Shown: positions 6,986 to 15,491, numbered from the stretch's first letter. The stretch is DNA of 16,269 bases from Pseudomonadota bacterium (GCA_021826035.1 JAKBBE010000055.1:1-16269), one strand, 5' to 3'. Notes: generated by a model from the letters alone, not told the origin. A program made the numbers and translations.

Positions 6986-7459
6986 TCACAGCCATCCGGA
7001 TCCGACCAGCGCCCGCAATCCCCCGGCAATCGCTTTGCCGTACGGGATGAGCATTGAATGGCGCCACCAGTCCTGGGTATCAAGGTGCAACAGCTCGGCG
7101 AGGATGACAAATACCCCGAGCAGCACCGCCCCGCGGGCTGCGCCGAACAGAAAGCCGAGAAAACGATCGGTGCCGCTGAAGATCGACAGGCGCACGAAAT
7201 GCGCCACGATCGCCCCCAGGGCGGTACCGGCCAGAAGCACCAGCGCGGCAATGATCCCGCGCGCGGCCCAGATCCGCACCGCCGGGGCCGCCAACAGCCC
7301 GCCGAGGTGCGGCGCCAGACGAGCGGCCAGGTGCCAGGCCAGAAACAGCGCGACCAGCCAGGTCGCCAGTGCGATCGCCTCACGCAAAAAGCCGCGCACG
7401 GCCCCGATCACGGCGGACAGCACGATCACCGCGGCAATCACGTAATCGGTGGTCATCAT
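6986..7459 (-). CDS. cvpA: CvpA family inner-membrane protein
   Basis: A 157-residue integral membrane protein of the CvpA family, known for its role in colicin V production in E. coli and always close to purF in many gammaproteobacteria. It has four probable transmembrane helices at about 6-24, 28-48, 64-86 and 98-120. The family sequence is clear in IGAVRGFLREAIALATWL near the N-terminus and RFLGFLFGAARGAVLL further on. The molecular function is unsettled, with links to envelope integrity and biofilm. Two consecutive ATG codons (7459, 7456) are possible starts. GGTGA lies about 8 bases before the first. An in-frame stop just upstream excludes a longer product. Confidence 0.95.
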   Translation of the reverse strand: MMTTDYVIAAVIVLSAVIGAVRGFLREAIALATWLVALFLAWHLAARLAPHLGGLLAAPAVRIWAARGIIAALVLLAGTALGAIVAHFVRLSIFSGTDRFLGFLFGAARGAVLLGVFVILAELLHLDTQDWWRHSMLIPYGKAIAGGLRALVGSGWL

Positions 7460-7607
7460 GCGGATTCACCGCTCGAGGTGCAGGCTGTGGCGCTCGGCGC
7501 CCGCCGGATGCGCCAGCGTCCAGGTCGCCGGATCGAGGGCGGGAAGGACTCGCTGTGCGGCGGCCGTAACGGGCGCATCATCCGTCGGACGGTGGCTGGG
7601 GGCGCGG

Positions 7608-7613
7608 ATTGTA
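7608..7613 (-). promoter_or_regulatory. possible -10 element for cvpA-purF
   Basis: The 186-bp gap between dedD and cvpA holds TACAAT on the minus strand (one mismatch from TATAAT), within the palindrome TTGTACAA at 7609-7616. I see no good -35 at 16-18 bases, and no PurR-like operator is visible. An internal promoter in this long gap would make sense. Confidence 0.2.
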
Positions 7614-7638
7614 CAAGAGCCCGCGCTGCGCCGCTCGA

Positions 7639-7654
7639 CGCCAGTTCACTGGCG
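7639..7654. repeat. short palindrome across the dedD stop codon
   Basis: CGCCAGT (7639-7645) and ACTGGCG (7648-7654) are exact reverse complements separated by 2 bases, and the dedD stop codon lies inside. It could form a small 3'-end hairpin. It has no T-run and may be chance. Confidence 0.3.
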
Positions 7655-8368
7655 CAGCAGATCGCCCCGCAAGCCTGCCCGGTCGAACCGCCGCGCCAGC
7701 TGCAGCGCCGCAGCGCGGGTCGGCTCCGCCTGGCCGGTGACGCGCCACAGCAGCCGCCCCCGCAGTCGCAGCGGCGCCAGACGCACTCCGAACCCCTTCG
7801 CGCGTGCCCGCCCGGCGAGGCGCAGAGCATCGGCGTGGAGCGCAAACACCCCGAGTTGCACCGTCCAGTGGCCGGCGCTGCGCGCGCGCCGGCTCACCGG
7901 GGGAGCGGACCGCGGCGGGCGTCGCTGCGGCGCGGTCCGCACCGGGCGGCGGAGCGGAGCGGCCCGGTGCGCCGTTGCCGCCGGCCGAGCGGAAGGCGTC
8001 GCCGAGTGCGGGACCTGGGACGGTGCTCGAGACGGGACCTGTGACTTGGCCTCAGTCTGGACCTTGGGCGCGGGGGCGGGTGGCGCGGCGGGTACCGGGA
8101 CCGGTGCCGCGGGGGTCTGCGCGGACGGCGCAGGCGCACCCGACGCCTTGGCGCCGGATCCGGCCGCAGGTACGGTCAGGCGCTGCGCGGCGGCCCGAGC
8201 GCCCGGTCCGAGCGGCAACGTGTAGGAGTGTACGGGTGCGCCAGCGACGGTGGTGCCGGCCGGCGGTGCGCCCGCAGCCTTCCTCCGCGGCGGTCCGGTC
8301 AGCAACTCGGGAACCAACAGCACGATCAGCGCCACGAGAATGATGGCGCCCGTCAGACGTTCTTTCAC
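7646..8368 (-). CDS. dedD: SPOR-domain cell division protein, DedD-like
   Basis: An inner-membrane protein of 240 residues with an N-terminal TM helix at about 6-24 (LTGAIILVALIVLLVPELL). A long Ala/Pro/Arg-rich, presumably unstructured periplasmic linker spans about 25-165. The C-terminal SPOR domain is at about 166-240, starting HWTVQLGVF and including GFGVRLAPLRLRGRLLWRVTG. SPOR domains bind denuded peptidoglycan glycans at the division septum, and DedD supports septal synthesis with FtsN in E. coli. The GTG at 8368 overlaps the folC stop as GTGA. The TM helix starts right after it, and no ATG suits. The order folC-dedD-cvpA-purF is as in E. coli. The SPOR sequence is divergent, so the symbol rests on architecture and neighbours. 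Confidence 0.92.
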   Translation of the reverse strand: MKERLTGAIILVALIVLLVPELLTGPPRRKAAGAPPAGTTVAGAPVHSYTLPLGPGARAAAQRLTVPAAGSGAKASGAPAPSAQTPAAPVPVPAAPPAPAPKVQTEAKSQVPSRAPSQVPHSATPSARPAATAHRAAPLRRPVRTAPQRRPPRSAPPVSRRARSAGHWTVQLGVFALHADALRLAGRARAKGFGVRLAPLRLRGRLLWRVTGQAEPTRAAALQLARRFDRAGLRGDLLRQ

Positions 8369-9666
8369 GGCGCGCAGTATACCCCAAGCCACTTCAGCGC
8401 CGGCCCGACCGTGTACACCGAGCCGCAGACGATCACTCGATCGCCGGGCTGCGCACCGGCGCGTGCCGCGACACAGGCGGCGTCGACCGACTCGAACAGG
8501 TGCGGTGCGGATATCACGGCCGCGAGCCGCTGCCCGAGCGCCTCGGCGCTGGTGCCTCGAGGGCCCGGCAGTGCGCACAGGAACCATTCCGCGACCCACG
8601 GCGCGAGCGCCGCGGCGATCTCGGGCGCGTCCTTGTCGCCGAGCACCCCGAAGACCGCGAGCGTGCGGCCGCGGCAGGGACGGCGAGCCAGTTCCCCCGC
8701 CAGGACCTGCGCCGCCGGCGCGTTGTGCGCGATATCCAGAATCCACGGCACCTCGCGCGGGACCACCTGAAACCGCCCGGCGAGCCGCACCGACGCGAGC
8801 GCCGTGCCCACGGTGCGAGCATCGAGCGCGGCGAGCACGGCGTCGATCTCACCGTGCGGCCGACTCGTCTCGAGCGATTCGATCGCCGCCAGCGCGGTGG
8901 CCGCATTGCGGTACTGAATGAGGCCCTCCAGCCGCGAGGGCGGCAGGTCCTCCAGCCGCAGCCGGGGCCCCGCGTAGCGCCAGCGGCCCTCGGCGTGCAC
9001 TGCCCAGCGGAAGTCCCGCTCGGCCAGCACCGTGCGCGCCCCGAGCCGCCGGATTGCCGCGTAGACGCTCTCGGGCAGGTTCGGGGTGCCGAGCACCGCC
9101 GGGCGCCCGGCGCGAAAGATGCCCGCCTTCTCCGCGCCGATCGCCTCGAGCGTCTCGCCGAGCCAGTCGCGATGGTCGAGGCCGACCGAACAGAGCACGG
9201 CCGCATCGGCATCGATCAGGTTGGTCGCATCGAGCCGTCCGCCCAGGCCCACCTCGAGCACCGCGAAGCGCACGCCCGCCTGAGCGAACAGCCACAGCGC
9301 CGCGAGCGTGTTGTATTCGAAGAAGGTGAGGGTTTCAGGGCCACGGGCCGCCTCGATGTGCTCGAACGCGCACACCAGCGCCGCATCGTCGACTTCGCGG
9401 CCGTGGATGCGGATGCGCTCGTTGTAGCGAAGGAAATGGGGTGAGGTGAACAGCCCGACGGTGGCTCCGGCGGCGAGCAGCAGCGCCTCGGTGTGCGCCG
9501 CCGTCGAGCCCTTGCCGTTGGTGCCGGCCACGGTGATCACGTGCGCCGCCGGCCGATCGAGCCCGAGCCGGCGCGCCACGGCGCCGACCCGTTCCAGGCC
9601 CAGATCGATGCTGTGCGGATGGGCCGCCTGCTGGCGCGCCAGCCAATACTCGAGTGACTCGCTCAC
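8365..9666 (-). CDS. folC: bifunctional folylpolyglutamate/dihydrofolate synthase FolC
   Basis: A Mur-ligase-like ATP-dependent enzyme that adds glutamate to dihydropteroate and then to folates, in the cytoplasm. The 433-residue product shows the signature HSIDLGLERV (18-27), the P-loop VAGTNGKGST (46-55), SPHFLRYNERIRI, EVGLGGRLDATN, LDHRDWLGETLEAIGAEKAGIFR and the C-terminal domain motif ILDIAHNAPAA. It ends with VGPALKWLG. Length and order are those of E. coli FolC. The start is a GTG at 9666, 40 bases after the accD stop, with only a weak ribosome site. Its neighbours fit primary metabolism: accD precedes it and dedD overlaps its stop. Confidence 0.97.
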   Translation of the reverse strand: MSESLEYWLARQQAAHPHSIDLGLERVGAVARRLGLDRPAAHVITVAGTNGKGSTAAHTEALLLAAGATVGLFTSPHFLRYNERIRIHGREVDDAALVCAFEHIEAARGPETLTFFEYNTLAALWLFAQAGVRFAVLEVGLGGRLDATNLIDADAAVLCSVGLDHRDWLGETLEAIGAEKAGIFRAGRPAVLGTPNLPESVYAAIRRLGARTVLAERDFRWAVHAEGRWRYAGPRLRLEDLPPSRLEGLIQYRNAATALAAIESLETSRPHGEIDAVLAALDARTVGTALASVRLAGRFQVVPREVPWILDIAHNAPAAQVLAGELARRPCRGRTLAVFGVLGDKDAPEIAAALAPWVAEWFLCALPGPRGTSAEALGQRLAAVISAPHLFESVDAACVAARAGAQPGDRVIVCGSVYTVGPALKWLGVYCAP

Positions 9667-9706
9667 GGGCGCCCCGACGATGCGGCCCCAGCGACGCGGC
9701 GCGCCC

Positions 9707-10570
9707 TCAGGCGGCGGCCGCGGGCTGCTTCAGCAGCAGGCGCAGCACCGCGCCGATGCGCGCGCGCATCTCGCGGCGATCGACGATCATGTCGAGTGCG
9801 CCGTGCTCGAGCAGAAACTCGCTGCGCTGAAAGCCCTCCGGCAGCGTCTCGCGCACGGTCTGCTGGATGACGCGCGCACCAGCGAAGCCGATCAGCGCGC
9901 GCGGCTCGGCGAGATTGAGGTCCCCGAGCATCGCCAGACTCGCCGACACCCCACCGGTGGTCGGATCGGTCATCACGGAGATGAACGGCAGCCGGGCGCG
10001 GCGCATCTGCGCGAGCGCCGCGGAGGTCTTGGCCATCTGCAGCAGCGAGTACAGCGCCTCCTGCATGCGCGCTCCGCCGCTGGCCGTGAAACACACCAGC
10101 GGCATCCGCTCGGCGAGGCAGTGATCGGCCGCACGCTTGAAGCGCTCCCCGACCACCGAGCCCATCGAGCCGCCGAGAAATTGGAATTCGAACGCGCAGG
10201 CGACCAGCGCGAGCCCTTCGAGCGCCCCGGCCATCACCACCAGCGCATCGGCCTCACCGGTGTTCTTCTGCGCCTGCGCCAGACGGTCCTTGTAGCGCTT
10301 GCTGTCGCGGAACTTCAGCGGGTCCTCCGGGGTGATCCGTGTGGCCAGCTCCACGCCGGTGCCCGGATCGAGGAAGGACTCCAGCCGCTCGCGCGCGCCG
10401 ATGCGCATGTGGTGCGCGCACTTGGGACAGACGTACAGGTTGCGCTCGAGCTCGGCGCGGTACAGCACGGCGTCGCAGATTGGGCATTTGATCCACAGGC
10501 CCTCAGGGACCGAACGCGTGCGCCGTTCGGTCTTGATCCGCGAGGGCATGATCTTTTCAAACCAGGACAT
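9707..10570 (-). CDS. accD: acetyl-CoA carboxylase carboxyltransferase subunit beta AccD
   Basis: The beta subunit of the carboxyltransferase that, with AccA, moves carboxyl groups from biotin to acetyl-CoA to give malonyl-CoA. The 287-residue product has the N-terminal zinc ribbon with Cys29, Cys32, Cys48 and Cys51 (KCPICD and VCPKCAHHM). The crotonase-like carboxyltransferase core shows [49 protein letters not shown] and [21 protein letters not shown]. These are diagnostic. The ATG at 10570 begins the conserved [12 protein letters not shown]. It lies 39 bases past the truA stop. The gene is probably cotranscribed with truA. Confidence 0.98.
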   Translation of the reverse strand: MSWFEKIMPSRIKTERRTRSVPEGLWIKCPICDAVLYRAELERNLYVCPKCAHHMRIGARERLESFLDPGTGVELATRITPEDPLKFRDSKRYKDRLAQAQKNTGEADALVVMAGALEGLALVACAFEFQFLGGSMGSVVGERFKRAADHCLAERMPLVCFTASGGARMQEALYSLLQMAKTSAALAQMRRARLPFISVMTDPTTGGVSASLAMLGDLNLAEPRALIGFAGARVIQQTVRETLPEGFQRSEFLLEHGALDMIVDRREMRARIGAVLRLLLKQPAAAA

Positions 10571-10609
10571 AGGGCATCCGCCAGGAGACCAGGGCGGGAT
10601 GATAGCCCA

Positions 10610-11392
10610 TCAGCGCAGGTCAGGCCCGTCGGGCGGGGGCGGCAGCGCAAACGCCTCGGCGTAGCGCACCGACCACAGATACAGCCCCGCGGCCGGCGCC
10701 GTCGCGGCACCGCGGCGCCGCTCGCGCCCCGCGAGCACCTGCGCGGCCCACTCCGGCGGGGCATCGCCCTTACCGACCGCGATCAGCAGGCCGACGATGT
10801 TGCGCACCATGTGATGCAGGAATGCGTTGGCGGTCGCCTCGATGACGAGCCAGTCGCCCCGGCGCTCGACGGTGAGCCGCTCGAGACGGCGGATGGGGGA
10901 TTTCGCCTGGCATTCGGCGGCACGAAACGCGCTGAAGTCGTGCTCGCCCTCGAGCCACGCGGCCGCCTGCGCCATGGCCGCGGCGTCGAGCGGCCGATGG
11001 ATCCACGTGGCCCGTCGCGCAAACAACGCGGAGCGGGCGCGGCGGTTCAGGATGAGGTAGCGATAGGTGCGCGCCTCGGCCGAATAGCGCGCATGGAAGT
11101 GTTCGGGCACCGGCCGCACCCACGAGACGCTGATGTCGGGCGGCAGCTCGCTGTTGGCCCCGAGCAGCCAGGCGCGCTGCGTGCGCACCGCGCGGGTGTC
11201 GAAGTGAACCACCTGGCCGCGGGCATGCACCCCGGCGTCGGTGCGGCCCGCGCAGGTGAGGCTGACGGGCTCGGCGGCGATCGTGCCGAGGGCGGCCTCC
11301 AGGCAGTCCTGCACGCTCGGACTCGACGGCTGGTGCTGCCAGCCGGCGTACGCGCCGCCCTGGTACTGCAGTCCGACCGCGATGCGAGGCAT
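10610..11392 (-). CDS. truA: tRNA pseudouridine(38-40) synthase TruA
   Basis: TruA isomerises uridines 38-40 in the anticodon arm of many tRNAs. The 260-residue product has LQYQGGAYAGWQHQ near the N-terminus, the catalytic motif CAGRTDAGVHARGQV with Asp52, HARYSAEARTYRYLI, HDFSAFRAAECQAKSPIR and FLHHMVRNIVGLLIAVG. It ends with GLYLWSVRY. All are family hallmarks. The ATG at 11392 shares its A with the last base of the fimV stop (TGATG), so translation is coupled to fimV. fimV-truA adjacency is also known from Pseudomonas. Confidence 0.98.
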   Translation of the reverse strand: MPRIAVGLQYQGGAYAGWQHQPSSPSVQDCLEAALGTIAAEPVSLTCAGRTDAGVHARGQVVHFDTRAVRTQRAWLLGANSELPPDISVSWVRPVPEHFHARYSAEARTYRYLILNRRARSALFARRATWIHRPLDAAAMAQAAAWLEGEHDFSAFRAAECQAKSPIRRLERLTVERRGDWLVIEATANAFLHHMVRNIVGLLIAVGKGDAPPEWAAQVLAGRERRRGAATAPAAGLYLWSVRYAEAFALPPPPDGPDLR

Positions 11393-14124
11393 CAGCCGGG
11401 CAGCGACTCCAGCAGGCGCCCGGCCTCCTGGCGCTGGACATCCGAGCCCTCGTGCATCACTTCCTCCAGGATGCTGCGGGCCCCTTCCGGATCACCCATA
11501 TCCATGTACGCGCGGGCCAGATCGAGCTTGGTGCCCACTTCGCTCATGCTCACCGGCTCGAAGTCCCCGAGCACGCCATTCTCGCCCGTCGGGCTCTCGC
11601 CCATCGCGCCGACGTCCGTATGGGCGAACGTGGCCGTGCCGATGTCGAAATCCAGACCCTCGCGGGCGGCAGGTTTCGGCTCGGCGGTACCGCCGAGGTC
11701 GAAGTCCACCCCGGCCACATCGAGTGCGCTCAGCCGCGAGGTCTCGGAGGTATCGCGTGCCCCGGACGGCTCTTCGGCCAACAGACTTTCGAGCTCCCGC
11801 TCATCGATCTGCCAGGCACTGGTGGTGCCGGTGGATTCCGGTGCCGCCGACCGCTCGCCGGCGGCCGCTTCGCCGGCCCGCTCGAGCATCTGGCGGGAAT
11901 GTTCATCGAGGCCCGCCACCAACGTCGGCGCGTCCGTGCCCAGACCCGGCTGGACCGTGGTCTCGAACGCCCCCAGGTCCAGTCCCAGATCGTCGATTGC
12001 GAGCTCCGCGGTGCGCTCCGAGCCCTGGCTCAGCGCCTCGACTTTCTCGCGCAGCGCGGCCTGGCCGGCCACATACAGTGCAGGCTGCTCGACCGTCGGC
12101 TCGACCGGTTCGAACGGATGTTCGGCCATTTCCTGGGTCACGCCGGTTTCCGAACCGGTCGCTTCCAGGTCCGGGAACGAGTCGTTCAGATCGTCGCCGG
12201 CGACCGTATCCCCGGGCAACTCCTCCCCGAGGGCCGCGCCGATGTCCAGATCGAACGCACCGGTATTGCCGGTGCTGCCGGGGGTCGCAGCGCCCGGCAC
12301 CGCACCGCCCATCAGATCGAAATCCACCCGGCCCTGGCCGCCTTCCAGATCCAGATCGACGCCCTGCGCGGCCGCGCCGCTGACCTCGGAGCCTGCGAAC
12401 AGCGGATCATCCGGGGCGAGCTGCCGACCCATGATGATGACCTTGTCCCATTCGCCGGCCGGCGCCTGATCGCGTGTTCCGGCCAGCTCGTGCGCCAGTT
12501 CGACGAACTGCTCCTTGTTGCCCCAGACGAAGAACACTTCGAGGAGCTTGAGCTTCAGATCGTGCCGCTGCGGCTCGCGCTGAATGGCGATGCGGATCAG
12601 ATCGGCGGCCTGATCGTACAGGCCATACGCCATGTGGAAATCGGCCTCGGCGAGCGGATCGCCCTGCTCGAGGTTCAGCGCCGTCTCGCTGCTCATCGTC
12701 TGGTCGGCCGAGACGTGCGTCTGAACGACCGGCCCCGACGCATCGTGCATCACCAGGCGCGGCTGCTCATGCGTCGTCTCGCGCACATCGATCGCATCGT
12801 TGTGACGCGCCCCGCCGTGCGGCTCGATCGGTCCCGCGGCGTGCGCCGGTTCGGCGAAGCCGCCGTCGGCCGACTCGCGCAGCAGATCATTGGCGGCGGA
12901 TTCGCGCCGGCCGCGCAGCACGCGCGCCAGCCCGTAGGCGATCAGCAGCGCCACCAGTGCCAACAGCGCCCACCAGTAGCGGCGCACCATCTGCCCGAGC
13001 GCGCTCGGCGTCGCCGTGGGCGCCGCGGCCGGGGTCGGCTGCGGCGGGTGCAGCTTCATCGGCCGATGCAGTGCGGGCGCGCGCGCCGCCGGCGGGGGTG
13101 CCGGAGGCGCCGCCGCCGGGGCGCGCTTGCCAGTGGCCACCTGCGCCTGCAGCGCCGCGAGTGCCGCACTCTTCAGTTGCACCAGGCGCTTCTCCTGCGC
13201 CAGTTGACCTTTCAGCGTCTGCACCTGTGCCTGCAGCGCACCGACGGCCGCCGAGGTGCCGCGACCGGTGCCCGCGCCGGCGCTGCTCGGCGCGACGAGC
13301 CGCAGCCGCCCGGTACTGCCGCCCTGCCCGGCGCGCCAGGCGCTGTCCTGGCGGGTCACGTCGCGCCAGGCCGCCGAAGGGGCCACCTGTTGCGCGGCGC
13401 TCGCCGCCGGGATGCGCAGCACCGCACCGGCGCGCAGCATGTTCATGTTGTTCGCGAAGGCCTGCGGATTGAGCTGGTAGATCGCCACCATCCACTGACG
13501 GGTCGGCGTCGAGTCCATGCCACCGCCGCTGATGCGGCTGGCGATGCCCGAGAGCGTCTCGCCGGCGTGCACGTGCACCGAGCGCGGCAGGCTCACCGCG
13601 GGACTCGCCGGTGCCGGTGCCGGTGCCGACGCCGTCGCGCTCGCCTGCGGCAGCGCCGCCGCGCGTGGCGCATTGCCCACCACCGGCGCGGCGATCGCGA
13701 CCGAGTGCGGCTGGCTCGCGCTCGGCACGTACACCGGCGGATTCAGGAGGATGGTGTACTCGCGGAACAGCACGCCGCGGTCCCAGCTGGCCTTGACCAG
13801 CAGGGTCAGAATCGGGTCGGTCACCGGGAGGCTTGAGGTCAGGTGCAGCACGATGCGCCCGCCGGCCGCGTGCGTGACCTTGAGCCGCGCCCCGTCGAGA
13901 TAGGCCGGCCAGTCCAGGCCGTACTTGGTGAACGTCGTGCGCGAAGCGAGCCGCACCGAGAGGCTCTGCAGCGCCCCCGGGGTGGCATCGAGCAAATCGA
14001 TGCGCGCATCCAGCGGCTGGTCGAGATGCGACTTTAAATGAATAGTCCCGAGGCCCAGAGCCAGCGCCGCCGGTGGCAACGCCAGCAGCAGCACCATCAC
14101 CAGACTTGAGCGTTTGGCGATCAT
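11392..14124 (-). CDS. fimV: FimV type IV pilus/polar hub protein
   Basis: A 910-residue inner-membrane protein. Signal peptide about 1-23 (MIAKRSS, then hydrophobic). FimV N-terminal domain about 24-130 (LGLGTIHLKSHLDQPLDARI, REYTILLNPP). LysM peptidoglycan-binding domain about 181-239 (VHVHAGETLSGIASRI to LRAGAVLRIP). Coiled coil about 296-331. Pro/Ala linker. TM helix about 382-401 (YWWALLALVALLIAYGLA). The rest is a long acidic cytoplasmic region with TPR-like helices (about 485-550) and the conserved C-terminal FimV motif (859-907, LDLARAYMDMGDPEGARSILEEV). FimV supports type IV pilus assembly and twitching, with polar roles in Pseudomonas and relatives. Six short acidic motifs such as VDFDLGG recur between 589 and 830. 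I chose the ATG at 14124 because the signal peptide starts there and GGGGTG lies upstream. An ATG at 14145 would add seven residues. Confidence 0.96.
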   Translation of the reverse strand: MIAKRSSLVMVLLLALPPAALALGLGTIHLKSHLDQPLDARIDLLDATPGALQSLSVRLASRTTFTKYGLDWPAYLDGARLKVTHAAGGRIVLHLTSSLPVTDPILTLLVKASWDRGVLFREYTILLNPPVYVPSASQPHSVAIAAPVVGNAPRAAALPQASATASAPAPAPASPAVSLPRSVHVHAGETLSGIASRISGGGMDSTPTRQWMVAIYQLNPQAFANNMNMLRAGAVLRIPAASAAQQVAPSAAWRDVTRQDSAWRAGQGGSTGRLRLVAPSSAGAGTGRGTSAAVGALQAQVQTLKGQLAQEKRLVQLKSAALAALQAQVATGKRAPAAAPPAPPPAARAPALHRPMKLHPPQPTPAAAPTATPSALGQMVRRYWWALLALVALLIAYGLARVLRGRRESAANDLLRESADGGFAEPAHAAGPIEPHGGARHNDAIDVRETTHEQPRLVMHDASGPVVQTHVSADQTMSSETALNLEQGDPLAEADFHMAYGLYDQAADLIRIAIQREPQRHDLKLKLLEVFFVWGNKEQFVELAHELAGTRDQAPAGEWDKVIIMGRQLAPDDPLFAGSEVSGAAAQGVDLDLEGGQGRVDFDLMGGAVPGAATPGSTGNTGAFDLDIGAALGEELPGDTVAGDDLNDSFPDLEATGSETGVTQEMAEHPFEPVEPTVEQPALYVAGQAALREKVEALSQGSERTAELAIDDLGLDLGAFETTVQPGLGTDAPTLVAGLDEHSRQMLERAGEAAAGERSAAPESTGTTSAWQIDERELESLLAEEPSGARDTSETSRLSALDVAGVDFDLGGTAEPKPAAREGLDFDIGTATFAHTDVGAMGESPTGENGVLGDFEPVSMSEVGTKLDLARAYMDMGDPEGARSILEEVMHEGSDVQRQEAGRLLESLPG

Positions 14125-14175
14125 TGACCACACCCCGAACGGCATCGGTAAGACAAACCCCTTATAAAAACAATC

Positions 14176-14202
14176 GGATGGTCGCTTTTCGCGATCGCAT
14201 CC
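14176..14202. repeat. imperfect hairpin in the fimV leader region
   Basis: GGATG (14176-14180) pairs with CATCC (14198-14202), and TCGC with GCGA inside, with an asymmetric bulge between. It lies about 50 bases before the fimV start, in the probable 5' untranslated region. The hairpin is modest and may be chance. Confidence 0.2.
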
Positions 14203-14214
14203 GGCGTGGGCGGC

Positions 14215-14244
14215 AATATAACTTAAATCGGTTCGCACCCCCAA
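14215..14244 (-). promoter_or_regulatory. candidate sigma-70 promoter for fimV
   Basis: The minus strand shows TTGGGG (14239-14244), 18 bases, then TATATT (14215-14220). That is a weak -35 with a five-of-six -10. It sits about 90 bases before the fimV start in a 239-bp gap between aroC and fimV that is much richer in A/T than its surroundings. A second AT-rich spot, TTTTTATAAG at about 14161-14170, could be another -10. The rest of the gap (about 14271-14363) shows nothing I recognise. Confidence 0.33.
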
Positions 14245-14363
14245 GCCGGCTCGCACCGGCGGGGCGGCTTGCCACCTCGCTTGCGGGCTGATCTTTACTC
14301 ATTCTGGCCCGGCAAACTGTGTCGTGCTTCGTAGACTGGCCCATCCGTCCCGGTCCGAAGCCC

Positions 14364-15470
14364 TCAACCGGGGCGGCCGCGCCGCGCAATATCCGGGGTC
14401 GCGCAGCGCACATCGGCGTTCTGGGCGCGGTGCCTGAGGTAATGGTCCATCAGGACGATCGCGAGCATGGCCTCCGCGATTGGGGTGGCGCGCAGGCCGA
14501 CGCACGGATCGTGCCGCCCCGTGGTGATGACCTCGACCGGCCGGCCCTCGAGGTCGATGGTGCGCCCGGGGACCTGGATGCTCGAGGTCGGTTTGAGCGT
14601 CAGGTGCGCGACCACGTCCTGGCCGGAGGAGATTCCACCGAGGATGCCGCCGGCGTTATTGCTCAGAAAGCCCTCCGGCGTCAGCTCATCGCGATGTTCG
14701 CTGCCGCGCTGCGCCGCTGCGCGCACGCCCGCGCCGATCTCGACGGCTTTCACGGCGTTGATGCTCATCAACGCCGCCGCGATGTCGGCATCGAGCCGCT
14801 CGAACACCGGTTCGCCGAGCCCCGGTGGCACCGCACAGGCCACGACCGTGACCCGGGCGCCGACCGAATCGCCCGCCGAGCGCAACTCCCACAGCAGCGC
14901 CTCGAGCTCCGCGATGCGTGCCGGATCGGGACAGAAGAACGGATTGCGGTAGGCGAACGCGGGGTCGCGCGGCTCGAGCACGAGCGAGCCGATCTGGCTG
15001 AGGTAGCCGTAGATGCGCACCCCGAGACGCGCCGCCAGATATTTGCGCGCGATCGCTCCGGCCGCCACGCGCATCACCGTCTCGCGCGCCGAGGAGCGCC
15101 CACCGCCGCGGTAGTCCCGCAGACCGTACTTCTGCTGATACGTGTAATCGGCGTGTCCGGGCCGGAAGCGGTCTTTGATCTTCTCGTAATCGCGTGAGCG
15201 CGCATCGGAGTTCTCGATCAGCAGGCCGATCGGCGTGCCGGTGGTACGCCCCTCGAACACGCCGGAGAGGATGCGCACCTGATCGTTCTCGCGTCGCTGG
15301 CTGACGAAGTGCGAGGTGCCGGTGCGGCGCCGGTCGATATCGCCCTGCAGATCCGCCTCGGTGAGCTCAAGCCCGGGCGGGCAGCCATCGACGATGCCGC
15401 CGAGCGCCGGACCGTGGCTCTCGCCGAAGGTGCTCACCGTGAACAGTCTGCCGAAGGTGTTGCCGGACAT
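14364..15470 (-). CDS. aroC: chorismate synthase AroC
   Basis: AroC converts 5-enolpyruvylshikimate-3-phosphate to chorismate, the last shikimate step, using reduced FMN. The 368-residue product has all signatures: [93 protein letters not shown] and [18 protein letters not shown]. The ATG at 15470 (MSGNTFG) has AGAGGG four bases upstream and matches the family N-terminus. A frame extending to 15515 would add 15 unlikely residues. The gene follows prmB by 78 bases, as in E. coli. I see no clear terminator after its stop, so readthrough into fimV is possible. Confidence 0.98.
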   Translation of the reverse strand: MSGNTFGRLFTVSTFGESHGPALGGIVDGCPPGLELTEADLQGDIDRRRTGTSHFVSQRRENDQVRILSGVFEGRTTGTPIGLLIENSDARSRDYEKIKDRFRPGHADYTYQQKYGLRDYRGGGRSSARETVMRVAAGAIARKYLAARLGVRIYGYLSQIGSLVLEPRDPAFAYRNPFFCPDPARIAELEALLWELRSAGDSVGARVTVVACAVPPGLGEPVFERLDADIAAALMSINAVKAVEIGAGVRAAAQRGSEHRDELTPEGFLSNNAGGILGGISSGQDVVAHLTLKPTSSIQVPGRTIDLEGRPVEVITTGRHDPCVGLRATPIAEAMLAIVLMDHYLRHRAQNADVRCATPDIARRGRPG

Positions 15471-15491
15471 CAGGCCCTCTGTGTGCGCCGC

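Noticed and set aside
4593..7445. A very long plus-strand open frame opposite the glycerate kinase, purF and cvpA.
   Set aside because: It is antisense to three conserved genes, and its translation is Arg/Ala/Ser-rich with no domain. Long antisense frames are expected in GC-rich DNA with strong third-position bias.
8369..8746. An N-terminal extension of the DedD-like protein into folC.
   Set aside because: The extension overlaps conserved FolC C-terminal sequence in another frame. The membrane helix and the GTGA overlap place the start at 8368.
9446..12469. A 1007-codon plus-strand open frame opposite accD, truA and the end of fimV.
   Set aside because: It is a shadow of conserved minus-strand genes. 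It has no recognisable motif and is rich in Arg, Ser and Pro.
11452..13836. A 794-codon plus-strand open frame opposite fimV.
   Set aside because: It lies antisense to the conserved FimV domains, and its His/Arg/Leu-rich composition is typical of shadow frames.
14245..14260. GCCGG/CCGGC hairpin as an aroC terminator.
   Set aside because: The stem is only 5 bp with no T-run, lies over 100 bases past the aroC stop and overlaps the candidate fimV promoter.
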